From assembly GCA_029339505.1 (NCBI GenBank), contig JAQISU010000033.1, forward strand, positions 496,001 through 560,000: a stretch of DNA of 64,000 bases. Direction: 5' to 3'. The notes under the pieces were generated by a model. The model was not told the DNA's origin, searched no databases, and was given only the letters and a program-made list of their open reading frames with translations. The stretch's first letter is position 1, and each line of letters starts with the position of its first letter. This document shows, piece after piece, positions 27,401 to 41,122 of the stretch. A program made the position numbers and the translations under genes. The stretch is from Unio delphinus. Lineage: Eukaryota; Mollusca; Bivalvia; Unionida; Unionidae.

Positions 27401-30400
27401 TACCTTTTATATCAATAGTGTTGCCTGTGAATAGTTTTAGTGGTAGAAAATATATTTGAAATAAATGAAATGTCAAGTTCTCCTTTTGAAATGGTTTCAC
27501 AAAATGGGGTCCATAGAAATTTTGAAGTGGGAATCTAAAGTCTTGAAGAAAAGGGTTCATCATATACTTTGTAACAGAATTGTTACCGAGAAGAGGGTGG
27601 ATTAGATGAACAATACAAACACAATTTGTGAAAGAAAATATAAATTTATGTAATAAATTATAAATGAAAAAAATACAGATGTAACAACACAATAATTCAT
27701 GCATTCAACCCACAATTAAACTCACAACCATTCACAATACATGAACAAATTAAATAACAATACAAAAGGAATCACAAATGTAAAGGGATCTCTTGGATTA
27801 TACACAGATCCAAGAATCCTTTACGAAAGTTAAATAAATGCAAGTATGATTTACGAAAAAAATAAACACAAACGACAAACTATCTATCGCACGATGGATT
27901 GCGATAACTAGCACGATCATATACTTGTATTCAATCAAGTTGCTAGCTTTTATTGATATCTATGTGATCACTTGAAATATTATTGCGATCTGACATAAAC
28001 ATGCAAATACAACAATGTATTAAATTATATTACAATTTCAATACACCTATGTGTCTCCCCTGTATAACCGCACGATTCAGCAACAGTTGAATCGTCTCCC
28101 AGTTTCCCCGAGAACCGAGGGTTGACCAATACTATTATCGGACGTTTCCCTACACGGATCCACCACAGTTATACGTTCAGACAGCATACAAGATCTACCC
28201 GAACCAACGGTTCCTCACTACCCTAGATGTCGACCCAGACGTTTTACAACTCTAAGACAGCTCCGACACTCGGACTTCTAGCTTTCCGGATATTTACATG
28301 TTACACAGATGTTGACGAACAGAGTTCGACACACAGACAGATACTTCAATTCCGTTTGCACAAATTAACGGCACAAGCACATTCAGATATTTATACAGAG
28401 ATGTTCCAGAACAAACAATAGATGTCCCACAACAAATCAGACGATATCAAAGACGTTTATCAAAAGATGGTATCAGATGTGTTAACAGCTACGGTATCAA
28501 CGATGTTATTAGCAGCTACGGTATCAACGATGTTATTAGATGCGCTATCAGTGATGTACTTCTACGGTATCAACGACGGAATCAACTATAATAAACAAAA
28601 CCAGACTAATAATAGTTGTCTCAAAAATAATCTAAGCCGTAGATTACGATATTGTATTTAAAGTCTAAAAGTGACTAGTAATTCCAAATATTCCACGTTT
28701 AATTGCAATAAAGGCATCATTATACGAAATGATAATCTGAATAAAATTCACAATACAACGAAATGTAAATTTAACACTCACCCCTTTGGCTGGAGATTTG
28801 CAAGACGAGGTTATCTATCCTTCGATTAGATATTTTAGTTCCCGTAAATAATAATGAGAAATCCTTCGCCTTATATACTCTCAATAGGTGAACATAAATC
28901 ACATCGAGCTTGCCGTGCACCACGTAAAACGAGTATTTCGGATTTCATGTAAATTACAAATTGGCACATGCAAATCGTTACACGCCACTTAATCACCCCA
29001 GGTAATGCGTGTACGACGTAATCAAGAAAATGGTGAGTTTCGTTTGCAATTCAAGTACAACAAAAATCAGTTCAAATTTTCGCCTAATTCTGTGACAATA
29101 CCTCCCCCCTAAGAATAAAAATGTACACATTTTTAAAACTAACACAGAATAGAAGAAAAATAACTACTGATGATATCTTACAACATTTACACTGGTTATA
29201 CTACAAACTGGATTTTATTACTGGGCAAATTCATACAAATTTCCCATCATGCCCTACTCAAGTAATCTGCACCTATATTTTCAACTCCCCTTATTGACAT
29301 TGTCGCTTTGTCTCTTGATATACAACTTGAGCATATTCGCATGGAATGTTTTTACACTACCGCCCATGTCAATTTTATAGTCCATGTCACCTTTTACTTC
29401 TTTAACTTTATATGGACCTTTCCACTGGACTAATAACTTATTCGAACTCGTTGGAAGAAGCAATAGCACCTGATCTCCCACAAGAAATTTCCTATTACGC
29501 GCTCTGCGGTTGTAATACTTGGCATATCTGCGCCCCGATTTAATCAATTCGTCACGTGCCATCTGGCATGTACTCTCAAGTTTGTTTCTTAGATCTAACA
29601 CGTACTGGTAAGTCGTTTTTATTTCCTCGTTCGCGACATCACCAGTCCATAGTTCGCGTAGTATCCGCATCGGGCCTCGAACTGTTCTACCATACAACAG
29701 TTCAAAGGGCGAGAACCCTAAACTTTCCTGCGGTACTTCACGGTACGCGAACAGAACAGAGTTTAAATAACGGTCCCAGTCTTGCGGACGTTCCGCGCAC
29801 ATCTTCCGTAGCATGCTTTTCAGGGTACCATTAAATTTCTCTACCAGTCCATTGCACATCGGATGGTATGGGGTAGTGTTTAGCTGTTTGATGGATAACA
29901 GCCTACTTATTTCACCCATGAGGTCAGAGGTGAATTGGGCACCACAATCAGTGAGGATTTCCTCTGGCACCCCTACCCTACTGAAGATCTCAACTAATGC
30001 TTCAGCTACCCTTTCCGTTTCAATAGTTGGTAACGCTACGGCTTCGGGGTATCTGGTTGTGTAATCAACCAGAGTAAGTATGTACCGATTCTTTCTTTCG
30101 GTAACCGGGTGTATTGGTCCTACAATATCTACTGCCACTCTTTTAAACGGTGTATCTATTAATGGCATTTGTCCTAAGGGCACCCTTGTGACCCTTCCCT
30201 TACAAACGGTTTTCTGACATACGTCGCACGACCTACAGAACCGTGTGACATCGCCATTAACACCGGGCCAGTAGAATTCAGCGACCACCCTGCTAGTGGT
30301 CTTAGCCTTACCTAGGTGTCCTGCCATGCTAGACTCATGCGCCACCCTAAGTACTTGAGATCTATATCTCTGGGGTACGACCACTTGCCAATACTTTTTA

Positions 30401-33400
30401 CCCTCCCGAGCGCTAAACTCCCTATGAATTAATCCGTTCTTGCGGACGAATCTAGAGCTACCCCCACGCTTGCAATGTTTAATCGCGCCGGACGTGATTT
30501 TCTCAACAATTGTTCTGATGGATTCATCACGTTCTTGCTCTTGTTTGAAATCATCGCGGGAAATTCCTGAGATCGATTCAGGGACTATTAATTTATGAAA
30601 CGCGGATTTCTCTCGCCGTGTTTGCGCTCGCGTTTCGACTGCCTGGGCCAAAGGTATTTTAAAATCGGCCATGGTTGGAAGACGGGAACCTTCAACATTA
30701 CCGATCGTCAGATCGTAAATAGGATTGTCCATACAAAGGGCATCAACAGTTCCCGTTAAGAAAGGTGTTTTTACTGTGATCCTTGCTACGGCAGGGTTCG
30801 TACGGTCTTTGAAGGTCTTTGAAAGTTTGGGAAAAATGAGGTAGCGTTTTCAAGGCCTTGAAAGTTTGGGAAAATCGAGCATATTACCCTGAGGTCTTTG
30901 AAAGTCTTTGAAAATTGAAATAAACCCCCCAAAAAATAATTTCTTTCCAGAATCACAAATAAAATTATCCGAGGTTGTTAGATTCAGATGTAATCTAGTT
31001 ATCCTGGTTTCTTTCTTTTTATGACCCGTTCAGTTTATTGCCGCCGCAATAACAAAAGAGGCTTTGTTTTGTTTGGCCATCCAAAGTATGCCGCGGCGGC
31101 GACTTCAATCACACATGCACTCTTCATCAAAGCAATACGGTGCCGCTACACACTTCATCAAAGGAAGTCACCAATAAAATTGCCCAAGGTCGTTAGCTTC
31201 GGATGCAGCTGGTTTTCCTGGCTTCTTTTGTTTGACGAATAGTTCAATTTGACTGGACGAGTCCATCAGTTTTAGCCAATCAAAATGTTAATTACACTAA
31301 TTCTACGTAGAAAGTTCGCGAAAGTTACACGCTCGAGAATTCAAAATTTCTTCATTCGATTTACATCTTCTGCAAGTTCAGTGTTTAAAAATGCCAGGTC
31401 TTTGCTCTTTCAACGATATCTGGCTTGAACAAGAGAAGTACAAGGAATGGCTGCAAAAGGATAAGTTATGCAAACGAAAGGCGTTTTGTACATTGTGTAA
31501 AAAGACGATCAACTTGGCTTCAATGGGAGAAGGAGCCCTTACAAGTCATGCCAAAGGTAAGTTGCAAATTAGTAACTACATGTTCATTTGGTGGAACAAA
31601 GATGCAGAAGTATAAGCAATTGGTATTTTTGGGAAAATAATGGTAATTCATTACTCGTCGGGTATAAAATAAGATCGTTTAGTTTGATGATTTGGTAGAT
31701 ATAGCAAAAGAGGGACTGTTTAAATGTACTTCTACCGTCGGTTTATTTTAGACATTTGAGGAAAAAATTCATTTTCGAAAATTTTGTTCTACATAACAAT
31801 ATTACTTGATTTAATACAGAAACATGCATTGTACTAAATTAAATTCACGGATAAACAGTTTCAAAGTGCGCATGCGTACACTATATTAGAGTTAAACAAG
31901 AGTTATTGTTCTTGAAATGTTTATCACAAAAAATGGGGGAAAACCCGCCTAACCTAATTTTAAAGTCAGAGAATTAGGTGCCACATATCACAGCCTTTTT
32001 TATTAAAAAAAAAACAATATTTTATTTCACTTTTTCAGAAGCCATTTTTAAATGGTAATTTGTGTCTAAATAGCTTTTCTTACTAGTATGTAAAACCGAA
32101 TTAAAAATTACTTTCATGCATCATGAAGTTGTATGTTTACATTTAGATTCATTAAAATTCTTGCAGTGATAATTACTTTTGTTTCGTTTCTAGGATGTAA
32201 GCACCAACAAAATGCAATATCTGCAAAACAAGTCGCACCAGTAAGTGCATACTTTTCACAGCCAGCAGCAGATGGTGTGACAAGTACAAAGCAGCCTACC
32301 AAAGCAGCTCTAGCAACTTCTACTTTAAAGACTAGTTTAAAGACTTTTTGCACTAAATCTGAAGTACTACGGGCTGAAGTTCTTTGGACAATGAAATGTA
32401 TTTACAGCCACTACAGCATGCACTCATGCATGGGCATCAACACTATTTTCAAAGCAATGTTTCCTGACAGTAAGATTGCTGAACAGTTTTCATGCAGTGA
32501 ACGCAAGACAGCTTATCTTGGTGTGTTTGGATTAGCACCTTTTTTTGCTGATCAGTTGTTGATGAAAGTGAGAGAGGCCAACGTGTATGTCCTTCTGTTT
32601 GATGAGACTCTGAACAAAGATATGCAGGAGAAACAAATGGACTTGCATGTACGGATATGGGACTGCAATAAAATCAGCACATATTATCTCACTTCTGAAT
32701 TTCTTGGTCATGCTCGTGCTGAAGATCTGGTGGACAAGTTTGAGCCCATTGTGTCTGACATAGGATATAAGGGTCTTCTACAGCTGTCGATGGATGGACC
32801 AGCAGTTAACTGGAAATTGTATGACTTGTTGCAGTCTCATATTTCACATTCAACACCCTTGAAAATGTTAGAAGTTGGTAGCTGTGGACTTCATGCTATG
32901 CATAATGCATTTCGCAGTGGCTGTGCAGCAGTACCATGGGATTTGGAAACTCTTCTGAGCAGTGTGTACCACCTATACCATGATTCACCAGCAAGAAGAC
33001 AAGATTTCATGGACTTTACAGGATCAAATGTATTTCCACTCAAGTATTGTAAACACAGGTACGAATATTTGTTTGGGTTACTCGATGTCTATTTATACAG
33101 TCTATTTTACTTTTTTAATTCATTTAATTTCTGAAAGTGTTTAAATTTAACTTGCATGGTATTGAAAGAAAATTAAAGTTCTCATTGCTACCGTAATTAT
33201 TAGTAATTTTTGTTTTGTTTCAGTTTGTATTGTTGAATTCTTTTCTGTTTTAATCAAACTAATTATGATTTTCCTTGTTTCAGGTGGCTTGAGAATATTG
33301 AACCAGCGGAGAGGGTCATTTTCCTTTTGCCTCATCTTGCCGACTTTTGTTCGGCTGTGAAGAATAAAAAGATAACAGTACCAACCTGCAAGTCCTTTAA

Positions 33401-36400
33401 GAATGTTCTTGATGCTGTTGGGGATCCTTTGATTAAAGCTAAGCTGCAGTTCTTTGTAACTATTGCCAGAATCACACTACCCTTTTTGGAGGCTTACCAA
33501 ACGGATAAACCTATGCTTCCATTCCTTGCTACAGACCTGGGAGGTTTAGTGAAAGACCTCATGTCACGTTATGTGAAACCTGAAATCATGTCCAAGGCAA
33601 ATTCTGTAACCGCATTAGTGAGCATCGGGTTTGATAAGAAAGAGAATTTCCTTGATGCAGGAAAAGTTAAGGTTGGCTTTTCAGCTTCAGAAACATTGTT
33701 AAAGGTAGGAGCTTCAGACAGGGATAGATTTGCTTTCAGAACAGAGTGCAGAGACTTTATGATTGCAATGGTAAAGAAGCTGTTTGAGAAATCACCTCTA
33801 AAATATCCCTTGGTGAAAAACATGTCCTGGGCTGACCCTGGACTTATGCAATCAGGATCAGACAAGGAAAAGGGAGAAACAAAACTTCGTAGGGTCCTAA
33901 AAATTATGTGCGAGGCAGGAAGAGAAGTAGAGTCCCGATGTGATTTAATATTAACTCAGTACGGAAAATTAGTGGATGAAGTTATCCAATCTGACAATCA
34001 TCCCTTGAAATGCTTCAGTAGAACAGATGATAGACTTGATGAAGTGTTTTATTCTGTCCTTTCCAAAAGAAATGAATATCTTGAACTTTGGAATGTTCTC
34101 CAGAAAATGTTGTTGTTGTCACATGGGCAGGCAACAGTGGAGAGAGGATTTTCTATCAACAAACAGGTATCTGTTGAGAACCTCAGCATCGAAAGCCTCA
34201 GAGCTCAAAGGTTAATCGTTGACACCATGAGAAAAGCAGGTGGACCTTTGGAAATCATCATTAGCAATGAAATGATGACATATGCCTCCTCTGCAAGACA
34301 TAAGTACCATGCCTATCTGGATAAGAAGAAAGCAGAGGAGAAGGATGAGAAGAAAAACCCAAAAGGAAAGAAACGGGAGTTGGCCTTGGATGAAGTGGAA
34401 GAACTTAAAGCCAAAAAGCTGCGTCTTGAAGCTGACATTGCCAGCCTACATGCTTCCTCTGTACAGAAAGCAGAAGAGGCAGAGTTAAAAGGACTCATTG
34501 TGCTTGTCACAGAGTCAAATGCTCTTAGGAGAAGAGCAGAGGAAAAGATGACAGTGGTGGCATCTCTTTCCAAAATGATTGAAGAGAAAAAAAAGCAAAT
34601 AAAATAATGCATTTAAAGCAGTGCTGATGTCTTTAAGAGAACAATTTATGTTGTATTAAATCTGACACATATGTTACTCATTTCTGGAGAACAAAAACAA
34701 TGAATGTTAACCTATCTTCTCGATCATTATAATGCAATTTTAGGAAATTAATTATAGTTTGACTTTAATCAGTAAACAATATTGTGGTATTTGGCATTCG
34801 TTGTTTTCTCATATGACCTGTATACACAATGTTAGCAAAAATAGGTCTTGGAAATCTCTGTTTGTGGTCTTTGAAAGTTTGGGAAAAGTCTTTGAATTTA
34901 TCATTCATATTTGAGTACAAACCCTGTACGGGAATGCGACCCATCGTCTGATCAAGCAACATACATGGGGATTCCCACCCGAGCATTTGGTTATCCTGCA
35001 CGAGACTACGTTTGATCACTACGCCCGTACAACCAGTGTCACGCAATACCACGACTTCTCGACCGTTGACAAACCCTCTCGCGGTTGGTACGCGCGCTTC
35101 AGGAAATAAACACGTGCCAAGTGAATGAATACAAGGTTCTACATGTACGTTGTTATCGGATATACCTTTACTTTGTATAGCCACTGCTACCTTATGTATA
35201 AGTGCCTTTCTTTTAGGACAGTCTTTTTGAACATGACCCAATGCATTACACAAGAAACACCGCACACGCTGAAAAACTGGATTCCCAACTGACCTTTTTA
35301 CCTCAGCTGATTTTACAGGCACCCTAGGCATAGATCTTACAGACTGGTTTCCAGACTTAAAATCTTTTAAAACCACGTTCTGGGTTCCCCCATGAGCTTC
35401 GGCAAATAAATCGGCTTGCTTAGCCATATCTTTTACGTTTGTGAAGACTTTCTCCTTCAGAAATTGATCTAATTCTCGCCCAACTGTATTAAATAATTGA
35501 TCTCTGAGCAAGAAATCAGTCAACCCTTCAAACGTTTTCACCGCTTTGCCGCATTCAATCCACCGCTCAAAATAGTTCGCAATTCTGACGGTGAACTGAC
35601 CAAAGGTTTCTCCCTTATCGGGCTTGCTATACCTGAACTTTTTTCGAAAACCTTGTTCAGTGAGCTCGTACCTTTTGAGAAGTGCTTCCTTTAGGACGTC
35701 GTACTTAAACACATCGTCCCTAGGAAGTCGCGAGTATACATCCAGTGCTTTACCTTTTAATAAAGCACTCAGATGCAGCGCCCAGTCATTTTGACTCCAC
35801 TTCTGGTTTTCGGCATACCGCTCAAACCGATGAAGATAACTATCTATGTTATCTTTTTCATCGTCAAAGGGAGGTAATTTGGGGCCCCTTAATTTGCTAG
35901 TGGCAGAATCGTGTTCTCTTCCAGATGTCGCTAATTCTACCTTACGCTCATGATCCCGTTGTTTTGCTCTTTCTTCTAACTCTAACATTTCTACTTTAGC
36001 TAGTTTATCTAACTCTATTCGCTTTTGCTCCGCTTCCATTTCCCATTCTATCCTGTCTTTTTCGGCCTGCTTCTCTAATTCTATCTTTTCCTTCTCTAAT
36101 CCTATCTTTTCCTTCTCAAATTCTATCTTTTCCCTCTCGGCCTGCTTCTCTAATTCTATCTTTTCCTTCTCAAATTCTATCTTTTCCCTCTCAAAGGCCC
36201 ATTTCCTATCTTCGGATTCCCTTTCTAATTCCCTTGACCTTGCCCTTTCTTCCCTTTCCCGGGCTTGTTCTTCTTGAATAAATTTCCTTAGACTTTCACC
36301 TTCATACCCAAATTCTTTGCCTAAGGCAACCAAGTCCTTAAGGGATGACATGACAATGACAATTGTAATATGAATATAGATATATAACCAAACCAATACT

Positions 36401-39400
36401 TTGAACACGTTTATACTGGACTCACGGACCTAGGTAAACTAGACAAAAATAAACTCCAACTAGAGTATTATCTTAACAGAAGGTCACGCTCAAATATAAA
36501 CATTAAATGTATACCTTCACAAAAATGATTGACAGTTCACTTAATCCAACAATCCCACTTCTGACACCATTGTAACAGAATTGTTACCGAGAGGAGGGTG
36601 GATTAAATGAACAATACAAACACAATTTGTGAAAGAAAATATAAATTTATGTAATAAATTATAAATGAAAAAAATACAGATGTAACAACACAATAATTCA
36701 TGCACTCAACCCACAATTAAACTCACAACCATTCACAATACATGAACAAATTAAATAACAATACAAAAGGAATCACAAATGTAAAGGGATCTCTTGGATT
36801 ATACACAGATCCAAGAATCCTTTACGAAAGTTAAATAAATGCAAGTATGATTTACGAAAAAAATAAACACAAACGACAAACTATCTATCGCACGATGGAT
36901 TGCGATAACTAGCACGATCATATACTTGTATTCAATCAAGTTGCTAGCTTTTATTGATATCTATGTGATCACTTGAAATATTATTGCGATCTGACATAAA
37001 CATGCAAATACAACAATGTATTAAATTATATTATAATTTCAATACACCTATGTGTCTCCCCTGTATAACCGCACGATTCAGCAACAGTTGAATCGTCTCC
37101 CAGTTTCCCCGAGAACCGAGGGTTGACCAATACTATTATCGGACGTTTCCCTACACGGATCCACCACAGTTATACGTTCAGACAGCATACAACATCTACC
37201 CGAACCAACGGTTCCTCACTACCCTAGATGTCGACCCGGACGTTTTACAACTCTAAGACAGCTCCGACACTCGGACTTCTAGCTTTCCGGATATTTACAT
37301 GTTACACAGATGTTGACGAACAGACAGTTCGACACACAGACAGATACTTCAATTCCGTTTGCACAAATTAACGGCACAAGCACATTCAGATATTTATACA
37401 GAGATGTTCCAGAACAAACAATAGATGTCCCACAACAAATCAGACGATATCAAAGACGTTTATCAAAAGATGGTATCAGATGTGTTAACAGCTACGGTAT
37501 CAACGATGTTATTAGCAGCTACGGTATCAACGATGTTATTAGATGCGCTATCAGTGATGTACTTCTACGGTATCAACGACGGAATCAACGACGGAATCAA
37601 CTATAATAAACAAAACCAGACTAATAATAGTTGTCTCAAAAATAATCTAAGCCGTAGATTACGATATTGCATTTAAAGTCTAAAAGTGACTAGTAATTCC
37701 AAATATTCCACGTTTAATTGCAATAAAGGCATCATTATACGAAATGATAATCTGAATAAAATTCACAATACAACGAAATGTAAATTTAACACTCACCCCT
37801 TTGGCTGGAGATTTGCAAGACGAGGTTATCTATCCTTCGATTAGATATTTTAGTTCCCGTAAATAATAATGAGAAATCCTTCGCCTTATATACTCTCAAT
37901 AGGTGAACATAAATCACATCGAGCTTGCCGTGCACCACGTAAAACGAGTATTTCGGATTTCATGTAAATTACAAATTGGCACATGCAAATCGTTACACGC
38001 CACTTAATCACCCCAGGTAATGCGTGTACGACGTAATCAAGAAAATGGTGAGTTTCGTTTGCAATTCAAGTACAACAAAAATCAGTTCAAATTTTCGCCT
38101 AATTCTGTGACATACTTTCTCATTTTATTCATCACAGATTTAGATAATAATAGACAATCTTTGCAGGGCTTCAATGCAGCTTTTAATGCAACTTTTAGTT
38201 TTCATGTTTTGGAAAGTACCTTATACCATATATACTCGCTTATAAGACAAGTCCATCTGCAAACCGCAGAGACAGATTTGATGTTGCATAATGCAAGAGC
38301 AGATCCGAGCCTGTGCAATGTGTTTGGAGCAACAATCAGTAGAACAAATAGCATAGACCCAGATCTGCATGCCCATTATGCTATGGCTGATCAGATGATT
38401 TGTTGTTTGTCATTTGACTGGACTTATGAGTGAGCAAACATGGTACTTTAAACCGAAGATTTAGATTTAGGGTTAAAAAAATTTAGGATACAGGAGTTTC
38501 ACTGTCAGCAGTCAAACTAGTTTTACTGCAGATCTGTGCATCACATATTTTATGATTTGATTTAAAGTGAGACCTTTTTGAACCATGAAAGTCAAGAGTA
38601 GTTTTTAACAACGAAGCTAATGCTGATTTGGCCAGCGATCAGAAGTTTAAATTCTGAGAACACCGAAAGATGAATGGCAGCCAGAGTTTGTAGATCTGTA
38701 CAATTCACACTTGCAACAGAAACATATTAAAGCCATGATTTTGTTTGGGTAGGAGGGTGGTTTGCAATACCATCAGCAGTATTGGAAATCTAACCCCTAT
38801 CTGAATTGATTCTGAAAGGTGTTAAACAATTCTGGGATGAAATTTGTTTGATAGATGTTGTAAAAGAGTTTCAAAATAGGGAATGAATATTCCAGGAGGA
38901 TGAATGTCTGGTTAATATTCCTAAAACAGTTTAAAATGATAAGTAATGAATCCTTATCCTGGTCTTCACAGACCCTGGATCTCTATTGTCAAGAATATAT
39001 CACTACCAAATAAATCCAAACTGTACATTTTACATCAGTCCAACATATTACTCTCTTGTTTGGTCTTAATCAGAAAACTATATCATTCTAAATGTATGTA
39101 TTTACATTCTATGATAAGAATCAAGGGATTGGTTAAAAATGATTGAATTTGCACATATGATTTTTATTTCATATTTTTGTCTAGAGTTCTTTAGAAATAG
39201 CGATGAGGATTATCGTGTCCTTTTATGATGTCAGTGTAAGTAGGTACTCACTTTTATATCCTGTACGGTAACTATCAAACTTTACTACTGCAAAAGCAAC
39301 CTATTTTAAATTTTTAATGATTATTACGAGAATGAATCAGCTGTGCTTACCAAATAGTTTGGTCACCAAGGACATTTTGAGCAGAAATCATTTGTTATAT

Positions 39401-41062
39401 AATGTAGTTCAGAGATTCTAGCCTGATGAAAGAAATGTTTATGTTAGGAAAATTTTAGGAACCACTGCTTATGATTGGACAGAGTAAAATTATGGCATAC
39501 ACTTCGGAAGTAATGTGAATTTTAAGGGACAACCTTGGTCAAAATTCTTAAGTCCAAATATTCCTGAGAGAGAAAAGTTCAGCTCCAGGCAAGCCTAAAG
39601 AGAATAATGCTTTCCTTGTTCAACACGAAAAGGGACCATGAGACAGTTTTGTAAGAAGACAGGTTTTAATGCTAGGATGCATAAGTTCTAAAGAGAGAAG
39701 CATTAAGGTATGCAGTTTTAATTTCATGTAATATTCTATTTTTTTTATTGTTTTATGCAAATGTGTTTGATATGACTAGGTTCCATATTATGTATCATTT
39801 ATTCAGTTTCAAGGACATGTCGATACTGATTATTGTGAATTAACGATAATTACCTATTTATATTTAATTATGTAATGTTTGAATAATCTTGTAGGTTTCG
39901 GATTCCTGTTGGTTAGAATTTGAATTTCATGCAATAGTAATCGAACATGTAGTATAATAGAAATAATAATACAGTAATGTTTGATAGATTGCTCAGATGG
40001 TAATTTATGACCTGTTGCTGTGAAGCGAGGGTAATGTTCTGCTGTAGTAATTCAGGATTTACACATTATGTGGATAACTAGTATGCTTCAAAGTAGCTTA
40101 AGGGATGAATTTTATGTACATCTAGGAAGTGGTACATACAGAAATTTAATGATAATTTTGTCCTTAAAGGAAACAGCTTTCATAAAGAGAGAGACAGGAC
40201 AGTCCAAAGATGGATGTCTGGAAAAAAATGAAGTGACATGTTCAGAATAAAATACTTGGAAGTCCAGAAAGAAATGAGGCAGTCAGACTAGAAAGGTCCG
40301 ATGAAATAAGATGTTGGAACACTATCGAGAGAGGAAAATGATGAACTCAGTCATGACTCTTTTCAACACTCGTTATTATGATGAAATAAATCCAAATTAG
40401 ACACTGCTATTAAATCCTGTTGACATAACTTAAGTTGAAATGAAATTACTGTTAACTTGTTTGATTAAATTTGTTATATTTTTTTTGTCTAAGGGTGCTC
40501 GTATTGCATTATTTCTTCCCAATAATCTTGCCCAGTTCTATGCAGATTTTCTATCTATCCACTCACACCGGGTCATAAAATCAATGGAGATCATTCCCTA
40601 GATAACGCAGCCAAATCCAATTAACCACCCCTCACACTAAGAGGGTGAACTTGCACCAACACTAATGTTCCTGCGGACTAAATTTTACGTATTTGTCTCC
40701 ATGTTCACATTTTTCTGGATCAATACAACTATGTGAGGTGATTGCACAGTTCATATATTGGACTGGTCACTTATACGTGTGAACCATTAGGAACTAGAAG
40801 TTTCACGATCATAAGGAATTGCACTGTAAATTCAATTGCATATGCCACCTGTTTTTAGTGTAAAACATAGTAAACTGCAATTAAAAAGTGATAATGTATT
40901 TTAATTGATGTCTTTTTCTAATTACAACATTATGCTCCTTACAGGCAGCCAATTTAAAATTGTCGCTATGAATTTTCAACTCTAATCTTGGAGTGCTAAG
41001 AATGGAAAATCTTTGTGATGTGTTAGACTGTTTGCTATTGGCCTGTTTTCTCCAGTTATGTG

Positions 41063-41122
<60 letters not shown>

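Larger units (their letters stand above)
27570..38112 (-). mobile_element. Young Gypsy LTR retrotransposon lacking RT-RNase H, Gmr1-like organisation
   Basis: LTRs of 1528 and 1542 bp (27570-29097, 36571-38112) begin TG and end CA on the + strand and are flanked by TACTT. I count about seven substitutions and two indels (2 and 12 bp) between them, so insertion was recent. On the minus strand the order is 5' LTR (right), primer site, gag-protease, integrase, polypurine tract and 3' LTR (left). No reverse transcriptase or RNase H is present anywhere. A hAT element at 30792-34926 splits the polyprotein between protease and integrase. It sits in MRPL17 intron 2, antisense to the gene. Confidence 0.92.

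Noticed and set aside
28227..28661. Short frames inside the left LTR (and the same at 37310-37676)
   Set aside because: They are identical in both LTRs and lie in non-coding LTR sequence, so they are chance ORFs.
29556..30064. Plus-strand frames opposite the integrase
   Set aside because: Shadows of the intact minus-strand integrase frame, which has all catalytic residues.
32114..34612. Minus-strand and alternate plus frames over the hAT transposase
   Set aside because: Antisense or off-frame shadows; the spliced plus-strand gene explains the coding signal.
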